Below, one piece after another: positions 1 through 7,875 of a stretch of DNA of 17,564 bases (positions are counted from its first letter, which is position 1; every line of letters starts with the position of its first letter). The position numbers and the translations under genes are program-made. This DNA is from an uncultured Fretibacterium sp. (lineage in GTDB: Bacteria > Synergistota > Synergistia > Synergistales > Aminobacteriaceae). Under the pieces are notes generated by a model. That model searched no databases, was not told where the DNA came from, and saw nothing but the letters and a program-made list of their open reading frames with translations. Location: contig NZ_CAUUWA010000049.1 of assembly GCF_963548695.1 (NCBI RefSeq), forward strand, positions 1-17,564, read 5' to 3'.

Positions 1-207
1 GGTATCAAGAAACTCCATGCCAACAGCGTGATCCCGATAAAAGCGAAGAGAGGAGGACAGTTGTCCGCCCTTGAGAGAATTTATAATTCTGTTGTTTCAA
101 AGTGCAGAATCTATATTGAACATATTAATCGGTATATCAAGAGGTTTCGCATCTTCTCTTTCCGCTATAGGATAGACGTAAAAAATTTGCCTTACACTTC
201 TCTTTAA
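1..207 (+). CDS. Transposase, C-terminal end only (IS5-like DDE family), cut by window edge
   Basis: Reading from base 1 in frame 1 gives 68 residues to a TAA at 205-207, with no start inside the window. The basic, aromatic segment HINRYIKRFRIFSFRYR matches the usual tail of IS5-group DDE transposases, where a conserved Glu is followed by an 'R.KRFRI...RYR' pattern. Here IEHINRYIKRF would carry that Glu. The enzyme would cut and join the ends of its own insertion sequence. Only the tail is visible, so activity cannot be judged. The open frame and the AT-rich composition agree with a mobile element next to the ATPase gene that starts at 1600. It could also be a decayed fragment; the missing part lies to the left of the window. 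Confidence 0.6.
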   Translation, partial: GIKKLHANSVIPIKAKRGGQLSALERIYNSVVSKCRIYIEHINRYIKRFRIFSFRYRIDVKNLPYTSL

Positions 208-233
208 TTGCGGCATATATAATTTTCAACATG

Positions 234-249
234 GTTAGTGGACAAGTCT
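234..249. repeat. Possible right terminal repeat of the insertion sequence
   Basis: GTTAGTGGACAAGTCT lies 27 bases after the transposase stop. Read on the other strand it is AGACTTGTCCACTAAC, which resembles the GAGACTTGTCCAC-type ends of some IS5-group elements. This rests on recalled similarity only, because the partner repeat would lie outside the window. Confidence 0.25.
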
Positions 250-253
250 AATA

Positions 254-1600
254 TCAAGAAAGTATTTTCCTGTTTTTCAGCGCTACCCCAATCAACCGAT
301 CTGTCTGATCAGCCATGAACAGCGGTATATTCAGCACATCGTCATTCAGCTTTAGATTGTCCAACGAGAACCGAACTCGAAGCCTGACTTGATCTGGGAA
401 TAATTCCTTGAACTTTTTCAAGCTCTTGCTTGTGGTATTCGTCTCAGACTTGACCTCCACCGGGAAGATGTCGTTTTCTCTCTGAATCAGGAAATCCACC
501 TCATAGGGAGGGTTCGTCTGCGACCAGTATCTGGGGACGACTTCAAACTGCGTCATCAGTGTCTGCAGCAGATAGTTTTCCGTTAGGGCGCCTTTAAACT
601 CAGTGAACAGGCGGTTGCCTTCTCCGAAGGCCGTGGGGGCAAGCTGGGCAAGTCTGCGGAGCAAGCCCACATCCACCAGATAAATTTTAAAGGCGGACAG
701 ATCATCATAAGCCGCTATCGGCAATTTCGGTGCGGTGCTGCGATAGATTTTATGCACCAGACGAGCATCTACCAGCCATTGCAGCGCATCTTCGTATTCC
801 CGGGCGCGTGCGCCCTCCCTGACAACCTTATAAATGAATTTTTTGTTCTCCCGCGCCAGTTGAGACGGGACAGATTTCCATATCATTGAGATTTTCGGAA
901 ACTCACTGATATTGGGATGTTTGGCAAAATCTCGTTCATAAGCGCCGATGATTCCGGACAGCGCTTCCTGCATGGCAGAAACATCCCGTGCCTCTGTCCA
1001 CATCAAAACCGATTCCGGCATACCACCAGTGACATAGTACATTTTCAATTTCTCATAGAGCGGATTAAAAAACGCATCCGGGATCGGTTCAATCGTATCT
1101 ACCTGCTCCAGATACTTTGCCAATTTCTCGTCGCCGTTGGCAAGCAAAAACTCCGTAAAGGTCATGGGGTCGATCTGCATAAAGTTAACCTTTCCTACCG
1201 GGAAAGAGGACGGTTTTGCAAGTGCAATCCCCAGCAGAGATCCCGCGCAGGCAATGCGATATTGGGGGGCATTCTCGCAAAAATATTTCATGGAGCTAAT
1301 GACCTTCGGACAGTCCTGAACCTCGTCAAAGATAATCAGCGTCTTTTCCGGCTCGATCTTCTGGCCGCTGGCCAACATCAAGTTTTGCAGGATACGATCA
1401 GCATCCTTGGTCGTCTCAAAGAATTGTTTATATTCTTCGTTCTCCTCGAAGTTAAAATAAGCGGTATTCTCGTAATAGCGTCTGCCAAATTCCTTGAGAA
1501 TCCACGTTTTGCCCACCTGACGCACGCCTTTCAAAATCAGCGGCTTGCGGTAGGGAGAATTTTTCCATTTCAATAGTTTATTTAGAATCAGCCGATCCAT
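254..1600 (-). CDS. P-loop ATPase with DUF4143-type nuclease-like C-terminus (AAA_14 family)
   Basis: A protein of 448 residues. The N-terminal ATPase has a Walker A motif GVRQVGKT (residues 25-32), a Walker B motif LIIFDEVQD with D92-E93, and a sensor-like CAGSLLG near 118-124. The C-terminal half is DUF4143-like, with YEVDFL (E367, D369) and VEVKSE (E382, K384) arranged as in PD-(D/E)XK nuclease folds. The length is normal for the family. The ATG at 1600 is preceded by GGAG at 1608-1611, seven bases away. The family is widespread, often strain-variable and often close to mobile DNA, and its cellular role is not established. Proposed links to defence or toxin-like systems remain unproven. 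This gene is clearly AT-richer than the genes to its right and sits against a transposase end, so recent acquisition is likely. It appears complete. Confidence 0.85.
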   Translation of the reverse strand: MDRLILNKLLKWKNSPYRKPLILKGVRQVGKTWILKEFGRRYYENTAYFNFEENEEYKQFFETTKDADRILQNLMLASGQKIEPEKTLIIFDEVQDCPKVISSMKYFCENAPQYRIACAGSLLGIALAKPSSFPVGKVNFMQIDPMTFTEFLLANGDEKLAKYLEQVDTIEPIPDAFFNPLYEKLKMYYVTGGMPESVLMWTEARDVSAMQEALSGIIGAYERDFAKHPNISEFPKISMIWKSVPSQLARENKKFIYKVVREGARAREYEDALQWLVDARLVHKIYRSTAPKLPIAAYDDLSAFKIYLVDVGLLRRLAQLAPTAFGEGNRLFTEFKGALTENYLLQTLMTQFEVVPRYWSQTNPPYEVDFLIQRENDIFPVEVKSETNTTSKSLKKFKELFPDQVRLRVRFSLDNLKLNDDVLNIPLFMADQTDRLIGVALKNRKILS

Positions 1601-1619
1601 AGATACGCTCCATCACGCT

Positions 1620-1657
1620 ATTATAGGAGTTGCGGTGTGTATCACCACACTATTATA
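1620..1657 (-). promoter_or_regulatory. Candidate promoter region of the AAA_14 ATPase gene
   Basis: On the minus strand there are two perfect TATAAT hexamers, at 1625-1620 and 1657-1652. Between them lies GTGTG-GTGATA-CACAC, a small inverted repeat. The -35 regions are poor (GTGGTG, 17 bases upstream of the inner hexamer). The inner hexamer would give a leader of about 12-15 bases before the ATG at 1600; the outer would give about 45. The palindrome between the two could be an operator, which is inference. Confidence 0.35.
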
Positions 1658-1668
1658 CTCAATAAGCC

Positions 1669-1930
1669 TTACGGCTCTCCCGCCGGGCGCAGGTTGCTGA
1701 CGTACTCTTTTTTCCCGGAGAGGACGTCATCGTAGAATCGTTGTTTTTCGTCTCTGAATTTGCAATCCAAAGGCAACAGCCGGCGGCTCGTATGCTCGCG
1801 GCAGTTTAGGATAGTGTCGGTCTCCAAACCCCGCTCTCCCACTCGTGCAGAAGCAGCAGCAGGTGTTTGAGCCTTCGGATACGGAATGAGCCGACCTCTC
1901 GGGATATTTTCTCCCTTTCGTCTGCCCCTC
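1669..1930 (-). pseudogene. Possible remnant of an unidentified gene, frame broken near 1815
   Basis: Downstream of the stop of the 525-residue ATPase gene, two minus-strand frames look protein-like in succession. The first (about 1930-1806) contains KISREVGSFRIRRLKH and LLLLLHEWESGV. The second (about 1820-1669) contains NCREHTSRRLLPLDCKF and YDDVLSGKKEYVSNLRP and stops at TAA 1671-1669. Together they suggest one gene with a frameshift near 1810-1820. No start codon with a ribosome site was found and the family was not recognised. The first frame also runs open antisense-wise through the ATPase gene as a by-product of high GC, so it may be chance. Confidence 0.25.
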
Positions 1931-3508
1931 CTACGAGCAGACGAGCGCCGTGCGCTTTTTTGCCTCGATAACGACGACCGCGGATGTCACGGCGTGGCCC
2001 TTTCCGTCGTAGGGTTTTGCATAACCCTTCTCCTCGATCTGCTTTCGCCCCTCGTCCCGAAGCCGCGCGACCTCGCCCGCACCCTGCGCCAGCTTGAACT
2101 CCAGAACCACCACTCGGCTCGGGAAAAGGACCAGGACGTCGCTCCGTCCCCGGTTCGTCGGAACCTCCCCCTGAGCGGTAACTCCCGCCCCACGCAGGAG
2201 CATCAAAAACAGGGAACGGTACAGGGACTCGTTCTGCCGGGTGAAATCCTGGTAGGGGATGCCGGCCAGCGCGGTGTTGTACAGCTTGACCGCCCCCTCG
2301 ATATCCCCGTCCCTGAGCGCGCGCCAGAGATTCGAACCCAGGGCCGTGAAGCCCTCCACACGATAGACGTTGTCCAGGTACAGGCGCGAGATGGCGTTCA
2401 GCACCTCGCGGTTGGGGTAGTCCAGCGTCAGCTCCTGCTCCTCCGCGGATTCGATGGTCAGGTAGCCGCTCTGGAAAAGAAAACTCTCCGGCTTGGCCCG
2501 CTCGATCTCCTGGCTGTCCGCGAAGTCGGCGGGGACGCTTTTGTGCCGGTAGACCTCCGGGTCGTCGATCCCGTGGCTGCGCAGATAGGAGAGGATGAAC
2601 GTAGGGGAGCCCGAGTGATACCAGTAGTTTTTGAACTCCCTGTCGGCCAGGAAGTTGAGGATCGAGAAGGGGTTGTAGAGCCGCGTCACGCCGTCGAAGC
2701 AAAAACCGTCGTAGTAGTCCTTCATGCGCTGCAGCAGCCTTTCTCGCGTCACGTTCATCTTTTCGGCGGCGGCGCCAATCCAGCCGGCAAAGTCGGCCTC
2801 GAGCTCCTCCTGCGTGTAGCCCGCGATGTCGCCGAAGGATTCGCTCATGGAGATGTCCCGCAGGTTGTTCATGGCGGAGAAGACGCCGGTTTTCGTGAAC
2901 TTGGAGATGCCGGTCAGCATCACGAAGCGGAGGTGACTGTCGTAATCCTTCAGGACGGTATAGAAGCTGCGGAGCGCCTCGCGCATGGCCTCCGCCGCCT
3001 CCAGGTCTCCGATCTTGTCCAGGATCGGCTTGTCGTACTCGTCGATCAGCACGACGACCGGCCCGCCCTGGTCATAGAGCCCTTCAAGGACGTCCTTGAA
3101 GGCCCCCAGCGCCCCCTCGGTGTCCTTTCGCAGCATGGGCAGGCCCCGTTTACATCCCAAGACCATCAGATCGTTGTACAGGCTGATGTCGAATCCCCGG
3201 ACCCCCTCCGTGGAGCGTCCCCTGGCCATGCTGAGGCTCAGCACCGGGCACGGCTGCCGAGCCTGCTCCGCCACCCAACCCTCGGCGGCCAGGCCCTTGA
3301 ACAGTTCGGCCTTCCCCTGGAACATCGCGTCGAGCGTCGAGAGCGTCAACGACTTGCCGAACCGACGAGGGCGGGACAGGAAGTACCGTTTTCCGCTCAA
3401 GATGATTTCCTGCAGCCGATGGGTCTTGTCCACATAGAGAAGCCCATCCCGGCGCAGCATCTCGAAGCTCTGAATGCCTATGGGCAGGGTCTGGAGTTCT
3501 TTGCTCAC
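1931..3508 (-). CDS. AAA-ATPase-like protein with DUF1703 (PD-(D/E)XK nuclease-like) C-terminus
   Basis: A protein of 525 residues. The N-terminal AAA-ATPase-like domain carries SRPRRFGKS (45-53), the usual P-loop form of this family, and a Walker B motif VVVLIDEYDKP (151-161, D156-E157). The family pattern YNPFSILNFL is at 278-287. The C-terminal DUF1703 region has GRSDVLV (D457) and VVLEFKL (E470, K472), followed by a Gln-bearing helix (Q490). This is the classic D...ExK nuclease arrangement, so the catalytic residues look intact. The start is GTG at 3508, supported by AGGTGA at 3515-3520, six bases away. Paralogues are often multi-copy in anaerobes. Their function is unknown, and mobile or defensive roles are only suggested. 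It lies in the same direction as the AAA_14 ATPase with a probable gene remnant between them. Confidence 0.88.
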   Translation of the reverse strand: MSKELQTLPIGIQSFEMLRRDGLLYVDKTHRLQEIILSGKRYFLSRPRRFGKSLTLSTLDAMFQGKAELFKGLAAEGWVAEQARQPCPVLSLSMARGRSTEGVRGFDISLYNDLMVLGCKRGLPMLRKDTEGALGAFKDVLEGLYDQGGPVVVLIDEYDKPILDKIGDLEAAEAMREALRSFYTVLKDYDSHLRFVMLTGISKFTKTGVFSAMNNLRDISMSESFGDIAGYTQEELEADFAGWIGAAAEKMNVTRERLLQRMKDYYDGFCFDGVTRLYNPFSILNFLADREFKNYWYHSGSPTFILSYLRSHGIDDPEVYRHKSVPADFADSQEIERAKPESFLFQSGYLTIESAEEQELTLDYPNREVLNAISRLYLDNVYRVEGFTALGSNLWRALRDGDIEGAVKLYNTALAGIPYQDFTRQNESLYRSLFLMLLRGAGVTAQGEVPTNRGRSDVLVLFPSRVVVLEFKLAQGAGEVARLRDEGRKQIEEKGYAKPYDGKGHAVTSAVVVIEAKKRTALVCS

Positions 3509-3594
3509 CGTTCGTCACCTCTCCCCAACGGGTTTTCCATGCCTCTAATTCTAACAGAGAGGGAGGGGAGATTGTGAAGGCCCTCATTCACTCG

Positions 3595-3620
3595 GCGCCT
3601 CCCACAGGTTTGGGAGGCGC
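3595..3620. repeat. Perfect 10-bp stem-loop upstream of the DUF1703 ATPase gene
   Basis: GCGCCTCCCA (3595-3604) and TGGGAGGCGC (3611-3620) are exact reverse complements around the 6-base loop CAGGTT. No T-run follows on either strand, so it is not a standard terminator. It could be a 5'-leader structure of the minus-strand gene starting at 3508, or an operator. Confidence 0.5.
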
Positions 3621-3670
3621 TGACATTCAGGATTTTAGAGAGGAGGACAGCGTTTGAGGAACTTCGAGAA

Positions 3671-3736
3671 TTTGCCTGTTGCACTTGGCCTGACAGCCCG
3701 GCATTTACCTGTCGCATTTGGCTTGACAATCTAGCG
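3671..3736. repeat. Two imperfect 33-bp tandem repeats
   Basis: Units 3671-3703 and 3704-3736 match at 24 of 33 positions. They share a core CCTGTYGCAYTTGGCYTGACA. A related inverted piece (ATGCGACACCGGCAGGTTTA, from 3783) lies about 50 bases to the right. Repeated subterminal motifs of this sort are known from ends of some insertion sequences, for example the IS21 family, but no transposase gene accompanies them. The 3509-3898 stretch otherwise contains no gene that I can support. Confidence 0.5.
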
Positions 3737-3740
3737 CCTG

Positions 3741-3768
3741 AAAAAATTTCGGCGTTGTGCCGCTTTTT
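3741..3768 (-). terminator. Candidate terminator for the ABC-transporter operon
   Basis: A short stem CGGC-GTTGT-GCCG (3750-3762) is flanked by an A-run (3741-3746) and a T-run (3764-3768). Read on the minus strand, the hairpin is followed by AAATTTTTT, which suits the end of the operon transcribed from 7.7 kb. Read on the plus strand it is followed by CTTTTTG, so it could act in both directions. The stem is only four base pairs, which limits confidence. Confidence 0.4.
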
Positions 3769-3898
3769 GTTCTTTCCACGCTCATGCGACACCGGCAGGT
3801 TTAGAGTGTTTGCCCAGCATTTTTACGCCCAGCAGCTAACCGCCAACGCAGAGAGCCGCCGTTACGTCAAGATAAGTCAGAATTTTTTGCGGGGCACA

Positions 3899-4042
3899 CT
3901 ATAATCGGCCCCGGTTCAAGGAGATAGAGAACTTGCATATTGCCGCAAAGGACAGCATAATGAGATAGCCGATGCCGATCATTCAGAAGGGCAGCATGAT
4001 AACAAGGACGAACACCTTGAAGTTCAGGTTTTTTGATTTCAT
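3899..4042 (-). pseudogene. Truncated third gene of the ABC operon, membrane-protein N-terminus with in-frame stop
   Basis: The ATG at 4042-4040 overlaps the TGA stop of the upstream ABC transporter as ATGA, the hallmark of a translationally coupled operon gene. The frame reads MKSKNLNFKVFVLVIMLPF, meets TGA at 3985-3983, then stays open as MIGIGYLIMLSFAAICKFSI and ends at TAG 3901-3899. Two hydrophobic segments with a basic N-terminus suggest an integral membrane protein. In related AraC-ABC-ABC clusters a further membrane transporter can follow the half-transporters, for example an MptD-like S component or an efflux protein, but too little is left to choose. The break probably marks the edge of the transferred block. 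Confidence 0.55.
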
Positions 4043-5796
4043 GTTTCTCCCCCTGGAGATGGTTTGAAAGTATAGTTTCCAGCCTGATTTTGCAATTCCC
4101 ACAGCCGGGAGTAGAGTCCGTCCGTCCCGACAAGCTGGTCGTGGGTCCCATGCTGCGTGATCCTGCCGTTTTCAAGGACAAGGATCTGCTGTGCGCCGCG
4201 CACGGTTTTCAGCCGGTGCGCGATCATAATTACGGTGCGCTCTTTGGATATTTCATCCAGCGCCTTTTGCACCATTGCCTCGTTGTCTGCGTCAAGGGAC
4301 GCGGTAGGCTCGTCCAGAAGCAAGATCGGAACATCCTTCAAAAATGCTCTCGCCAGCGAGATGCGCTGCCGTTCACCTCCGGACAGGGTTGCGCCGCCTT
4401 CGCCCACCACCGTATCGTAGCCCTCCGGTAACGCTGAAATGAAGTCGTGGCAGCGCGCTTTCCGGCAGGCGTCGATTATTTTTTGTTCGGTGATGTTCTC
4501 ATTCCCAAAGCACAGATTTTCCCGTATCGTACCCCGGAACAGATAAGCGTTTTGCATCACCATAGATACCTGCGAAAGCAGGCTTTCCGGCACAATGCTG
4601 CGAAGTTCTTTCCCGGCAAAACGTACCTGTCCCCGCTGATAGTCCCAGAATCGCGCCATCAGCCGCAGAAGCGTAGATTTGCCGCTGCCGGAGGGCCCTG
4701 TCAGCGCAGTAAGCGCCCCTGCCGGCGTTTCAAAGCTCACGTCATGGATCACATCGTTGCCCTCTGTGTAGCAGAAGGAAACGCGGTCAAACGCATAGCT
4801 GTCGCCATGGTCGATTTCGTCCGTACCGGAAGGGTCGGGCGTTGTCATCACCCTGTCCAGACGTTCGCCGGAGAGCGCCATGCCCCGCAGAGCGGAAATG
4901 CTGCTCACAAGAGTAAGCGCCGGTTCGGTCAGCTTTGTGGCAATCACAAGAAAGCCCGCGAAGTCCAATATGGTAAGACTGCCGCCCAGCAGCAGATACA
5001 ATCCCACTGCCGCTGTCACGGGAACAACGAATTTGACCAGCGAGGCACACAGGGTAGAAAGGCTGCCTGCAACGGCCTCGTCCCGCAGGGATTCCCTGCG
5101 CAGGTCTGAAAACGCTTTTTCCAGAGCATCGAATCCGCTGCCGGTACGGTGGTAGGCTTTGAGATCTTTCATACCGTGCAGGTATTCATTGAGCTGCGTT
5201 GCAGCTCTTGTCTTGGCCTCCATAACGGAGAGGCTGTGCTTTTCCTTAACCTTTGCAATTTGCAGCATCAGGATTGCGCAGACAGGCAGCATGGCAAAAA
5301 TCGCCACTGCCATGCGCCAGTCGAAGAACAGCATACAAACAAAGGAAAGCAGCAGCAGGAAGCCTACGCCGATGGGATAGGGCAGCCAGAAGCACATGGT
5401 ATATTCCACATTGGCAAAATCGCTTGCAAAGGAGCTGATCAGCTCGCCGGATTCCTTTGAGGAAAAGAAGCCGAGGCTTTGACGGCGCAGCTTTTGAATA
5501 TAAGCGATACGCTTATCTGCTGTGTCGTGATAAGCCCGCCCGTAAGTGTTGTAGCAGGAAATCAGCTCCACTGCGTATTGCAGGAGGACATAGCCAAGCC
5601 CAATGATAGCTATTTTTGTCAACAGTGAAATGTCCAGCGTATAGGGCAGATAAAACGCCTGCCCCAAGAGATAAATCGCCATATATGCGAGGATGGCGGG
5701 AAGTATGCTGGACGACTGAGAGAGAAACAGCCACAGCGTCGGCGCAAGGATCTGCTTCGGATGATGAAAGGTAAATTGACGGATCATCTTAAACAT
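4039..5796 (-). CDS. Half-size ABC transporter: six-helix membrane domain fused to ATPase (second of a pair)
   Basis: A protein of 585 residues from ATG 5796. Residues 1-310 form an exporter-type membrane domain with several hydrophobic segments (about 15-50, 60-80, 140-180, 250-295). The ATPase domain has Walker A GPSGSGKST (367-375), Q-loop Q415, signature LSGGERQ (471-477), Walker B ILLLDEPTASLD (491-502, E496) and switch His527, all canonical. A TTG at 5802 is in frame, but GGAGGG at 5804-5809 fits the ATG better (seven bases). The gene overlaps the end of the upstream transporter gene by eight bases, so the two are co-translated and probably form a heterodimer. Pairs of this layout include IrtAB/YbtPQ-like siderophore importers and drug exporters. 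The substrate here cannot be read from sequence. Confidence 0.9.
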   Translation of the reverse strand: MFKMIRQFTFHHPKQILAPTLWLFLSQSSSILPAILAYMAIYLLGQAFYLPYTLDISLLTKIAIIGLGYVLLQYAVELISCYNTYGRAYHDTADKRIAYIQKLRRQSLGFFSSKESGELISSFASDFANVEYTMCFWLPYPIGVGFLLLLSFVCMLFFDWRMAVAIFAMLPVCAILMLQIAKVKEKHSLSVMEAKTRAATQLNEYLHGMKDLKAYHRTGSGFDALEKAFSDLRRESLRDEAVAGSLSTLCASLVKFVVPVTAAVGLYLLLGGSLTILDFAGFLVIATKLTEPALTLVSSISALRGMALSGERLDRVMTTPDPSGTDEIDHGDSYAFDRVSFCYTEGNDVIHDVSFETPAGALTALTGPSGSGKSTLLRLMARFWDYQRGQVRFAGKELRSIVPESLLSQVSMVMQNAYLFRGTIRENLCFGNENITEQKIIDACRKARCHDFISALPEGYDTVVGEGGATLSGGERQRISLARAFLKDVPILLLDEPTASLDADNEAMVQKALDEISKERTVIMIAHRLKTVRGAQQILVLENGRITQHGTHDQLVGTDGLYSRLWELQNQAGNYTFKPSPGGET

Positions 5797-7597
5797 GGGC
5801 AAGCCCTCCCTTCATCTGCCAGCTTTCCGTTTCGTTCTGAATTGCCCACAGGTGTGCGTACAGTCCGTTTGATTGCAGCAAATCGCTGTGTGAGCCGCGT
5901 TCCTTGAGCTGCCCATTCTCCAATACGAAAATGCAGTCTGCGTCCTGAATAGAGTAAAGCCGGTGGGCTATCATCAGGACAGTCTTGTCTTTCAAAAGCT
6001 CCGTCATGCCTTCCCGCAGAGCAAGCTCGTTTTCCGCGTCAGTAAAGGCCATCGCTTCGTCCAGTACGACAATGGGCGCGTCCTTTAATATCGCCCTTGC
6101 AATGGCGATGCGCTGTACCTCGCCGCCCGACAGCTTATGCCCGCCGTCGCCCAGCCTCGTATCATAGCCTTTCGGGAGGGAGAGGATGAAATCGTGGCAC
6201 CTTGCCGCCTTTGCCGCCCGTTCCACGTCCTCGCGGTGAACCCTGCGGTGCATGGCGATATTGTCGTAGACGCTTTCCGCAAAGATGTGCGTGTCCTGAA
6301 AAACAAAGGCGACGGTGTTCATCAGGGCTTCCGTGGAATACTCCCGGATGTCCCGCCCCGCAATGCTGATAGAGCCGCTTTCCACATCCCAAAACCGGGC
6401 GATGAGCTGCCCTGCCGTGGATTTGCCCCCGCCGGACGGCCCTACCAGCGCGGCGAAGCTCCCGGCCGGAATCTCCATTGTCAGGTGATCCAGCGCCACG
6501 CGGCGCAGCGGATCGGCAGCGCTCTGATAAGAAAAGCTCACATCCTGGAATGCGATTTCGGCTCCTCCCTTTGGCGCGGCCTCCGTCCCCTCGGACATGG
6601 GCTGTAGATTCAGCACCTCGTCGATCTGATCCATGCGTACTGACAGGGTACGCAAATCAGCACCGAACTCCACAAGCTCCATCAAGGGACTGATGCAGGC
6701 AGGGCCGACGATCAGGAACATCAGCAGCTCCATCATAAGCTCGTGGTCGCCGGGATGCAGGTGCAGCAATACGCAGCCGGAGGCGAGCAGAAAAGCCAGC
6801 ACCGAAATCGTGATGGTCTTATACGCGCCGAAAATCGGCATGACACGTTTCAGATAGACCTTCCAATTTTCCCTGTTCTTCTCTACCAGTCCAGTCAGAC
6901 GACGTGCTGCCGCCTCCGGCCTGCCAAAGATTTTTTCTTCCTCCATGCCCGCCACATATTCAGAAAACGCAGCGTCCAGCTCGGTTGAGGAACGGTTCAG
7001 ATCGCTCCAAATCTTTTGCCCCCGCGTTCCGCCGAACGCGGAAAACTGGATAAGAAACGCAAGCGCTAAGGCGATAAAGATAGTCAGCGCCAGCGGTATG
7101 TTGAGAGAAAACATCAGCACGGCAAAAGCTGCCAGCAGCAACCCCGCACCGAAGATATTGGAAACATCGTGAGCAATGATGTTTTCCATCTTTTCGATGT
7201 TCTCGTTCATCATCTTCTGTGTAGCTCCGGATTGCCCGCCTGTATAAAAACCGAGGTTCAGCCGCCCCATGTGGTCGAGGATGCGCATACGTAAATCATA
7301 CAGGGCGTTGAACGCGCAGGCATGGCAGGAAAAGCTGCCGATCACGGATAATACAATGCCCAACGCGATACTTCCTATCGTAACCGCTGCCCACAGCCAT
7401 ATCTCGCCGGTCGGAACAGCCGTACCATCAAGCGATGCCAGCAGGAAAAGTCGAACGATCCGGTAGACCGTGTAAAACGGTACTCCGGACAGCAAGACGC
7501 TGAGTGCAGAGCAGGTCACTCCGAGGATGTATTTTCCCGGACTGCAATGTGCGGTTCGGAACACGCGAAGAATGACGTTTTTCCTTGCTTCTTGCAT
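5789..7597 (-). CDS. Half-size ABC transporter: membrane domain fused to ATPase (first of a pair)
   Basis: A protein of 602 residues from ATG 7597, chosen because AAAGGA lies five bases upstream; a longer in-frame reading from 7642 has no ribosome site. The membrane domain spans about residues 20-300. The ATPase domain has Walker A GPSGGGKST (386-394), Q434, signature LSGGE (489-493), Walker B VVLDEAMAF (D513, E514) and His545. The D-loop region reads AFTDAEN instead of the common ASLD, and the signature lacks the usual Arg-Gln after GGE (it reads GGEVQR). Catalytic residues are present, so both halves could hydrolyse ATP. It is first in the operon behind a near-consensus promoter at 7679-7706 and divergent from an AraC regulator. 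Function is probable heterodimeric transport of a small molecule such as a siderophore, peptide or drug. Confidence 0.9.
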   Translation of the reverse strand: MQEARKNVILRVFRTAHCSPGKYILGVTCSALSVLLSGVPFYTVYRIVRLFLLASLDGTAVPTGEIWLWAAVTIGSIALGIVLSVIGSFSCHACAFNALYDLRMRILDHMGRLNLGFYTGGQSGATQKMMNENIEKMENIIAHDVSNIFGAGLLLAAFAVLMFSLNIPLALTIFIALALAFLIQFSAFGGTRGQKIWSDLNRSSTELDAAFSEYVAGMEEEKIFGRPEAAARRLTGLVEKNRENWKVYLKRVMPIFGAYKTITISVLAFLLASGCVLLHLHPGDHELMMELLMFLIVGPACISPLMELVEFGADLRTLSVRMDQIDEVLNLQPMSEGTEAAPKGGAEIAFQDVSFSYQSAADPLRRVALDHLTMEIPAGSFAALVGPSGGGKSTAGQLIARFWDVESGSISIAGRDIREYSTEALMNTVAFVFQDTHIFAESVYDNIAMHRRVHREDVERAAKAARCHDFILSLPKGYDTRLGDGGHKLSGGEVQRIAIARAILKDAPIVVLDEAMAFTDAENELALREGMTELLKDKTVLMIAHRLYSIQDADCIFVLENGQLKERGSHSDLLQSNGLYAHLWAIQNETESWQMKGGLAHV

Positions 7598-7678
7598 AGA
7601 AATCCTTTCTCTGCGGCTTTTGTTTTGACACGAATACCGCAAAATCTTTATTTGGTTATACGCCCTTAACGGGTAAAA

Positions 7679-7706
7679 ATTATACGCATGGAAGCCGGGC
7701 TGTCAA
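7679..7706 (-). promoter_or_regulatory. Consensus sigma-70-type promoter for the ABC operon
   Basis: On the minus strand TTGACA (7706-7701) and TATAAT (7684-7679) are both perfect and separated by 16 bases. The expected transcript start near 7672 gives a leader of about 75 bases to the ATG at 7597. The leader contains CCCGTTAAGGG (7673-7663), a small interrupted palindrome that could be a regulator site. Confidence 0.75.
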
Positions 7707-7785
7707 AGCTGAAAAAAGTGCCTCAAAACTAAGCCTGCATTTCATAAAAGCTCTGTAGATCGTTGAAATATGCGCTATTTTGCGG

Positions 7786-7813
7786 TTGAATTTCATTCAA
7801 AAGTTGCTACACT
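7786..7813 (+). promoter_or_regulatory. Candidate promoter of the AraC-type regulator with overlapping palindrome
   Basis: TTGAAT (7786-7791) and TACACT (7808-7813) are spaced by 16 bases, giving a transcript start near 7820 and a leader of about 55 bases. The -35 hexamer is one arm of the perfect inverted repeat TTGAAT-TTC-ATTCAA (7786-7800), so a bound protein here would block the promoter. Confidence 0.5.
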
Positions 7814-7825
7814 TAACCGAAATTC

Positions 7826-7860
7826 GTGCCAAAACAGAAAACGATGTGCCAAAACAGAAA
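7826..7860. repeat. 15-bp perfect direct repeat, candidate regulator operator
   Basis: GTGCCAAAACAGAAA occurs at 7826-7840 and 7846-7860, a 20-base period (about two helical turns). AraC-family proteins commonly bind direct repeats at about this spacing. The site lies just downstream of the predicted start of the regulator transcript and 15 bases before its ATG, a position suited to autorepression. Confidence 0.55.
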
Positions 7861-7875
7861 GGGAAGAGCGACGAG

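Noticed and set aside
47..60. 14-base identity AGAGAGGAGGACAG between 47-60 and 3637-3650
   Set aside because: One exact 14-mer shared within 17.5 kb is close to chance expectation, and the flanks align poorly.
1886..3577. A 563-codon open frame on the plus strand
   Set aside because: It is antisense to the well-supported DUF1703 ATPase, has low-complexity Arg/Leu/Val-rich content, and is a by-product of high-GC codon use.
7780..7875. 32-codon N-terminal extension of the AraC regulator
   Set aside because: It starts at TTG without a ribosome site and would translate through the promoter and the exact direct repeats, which look regulatory and not coding.
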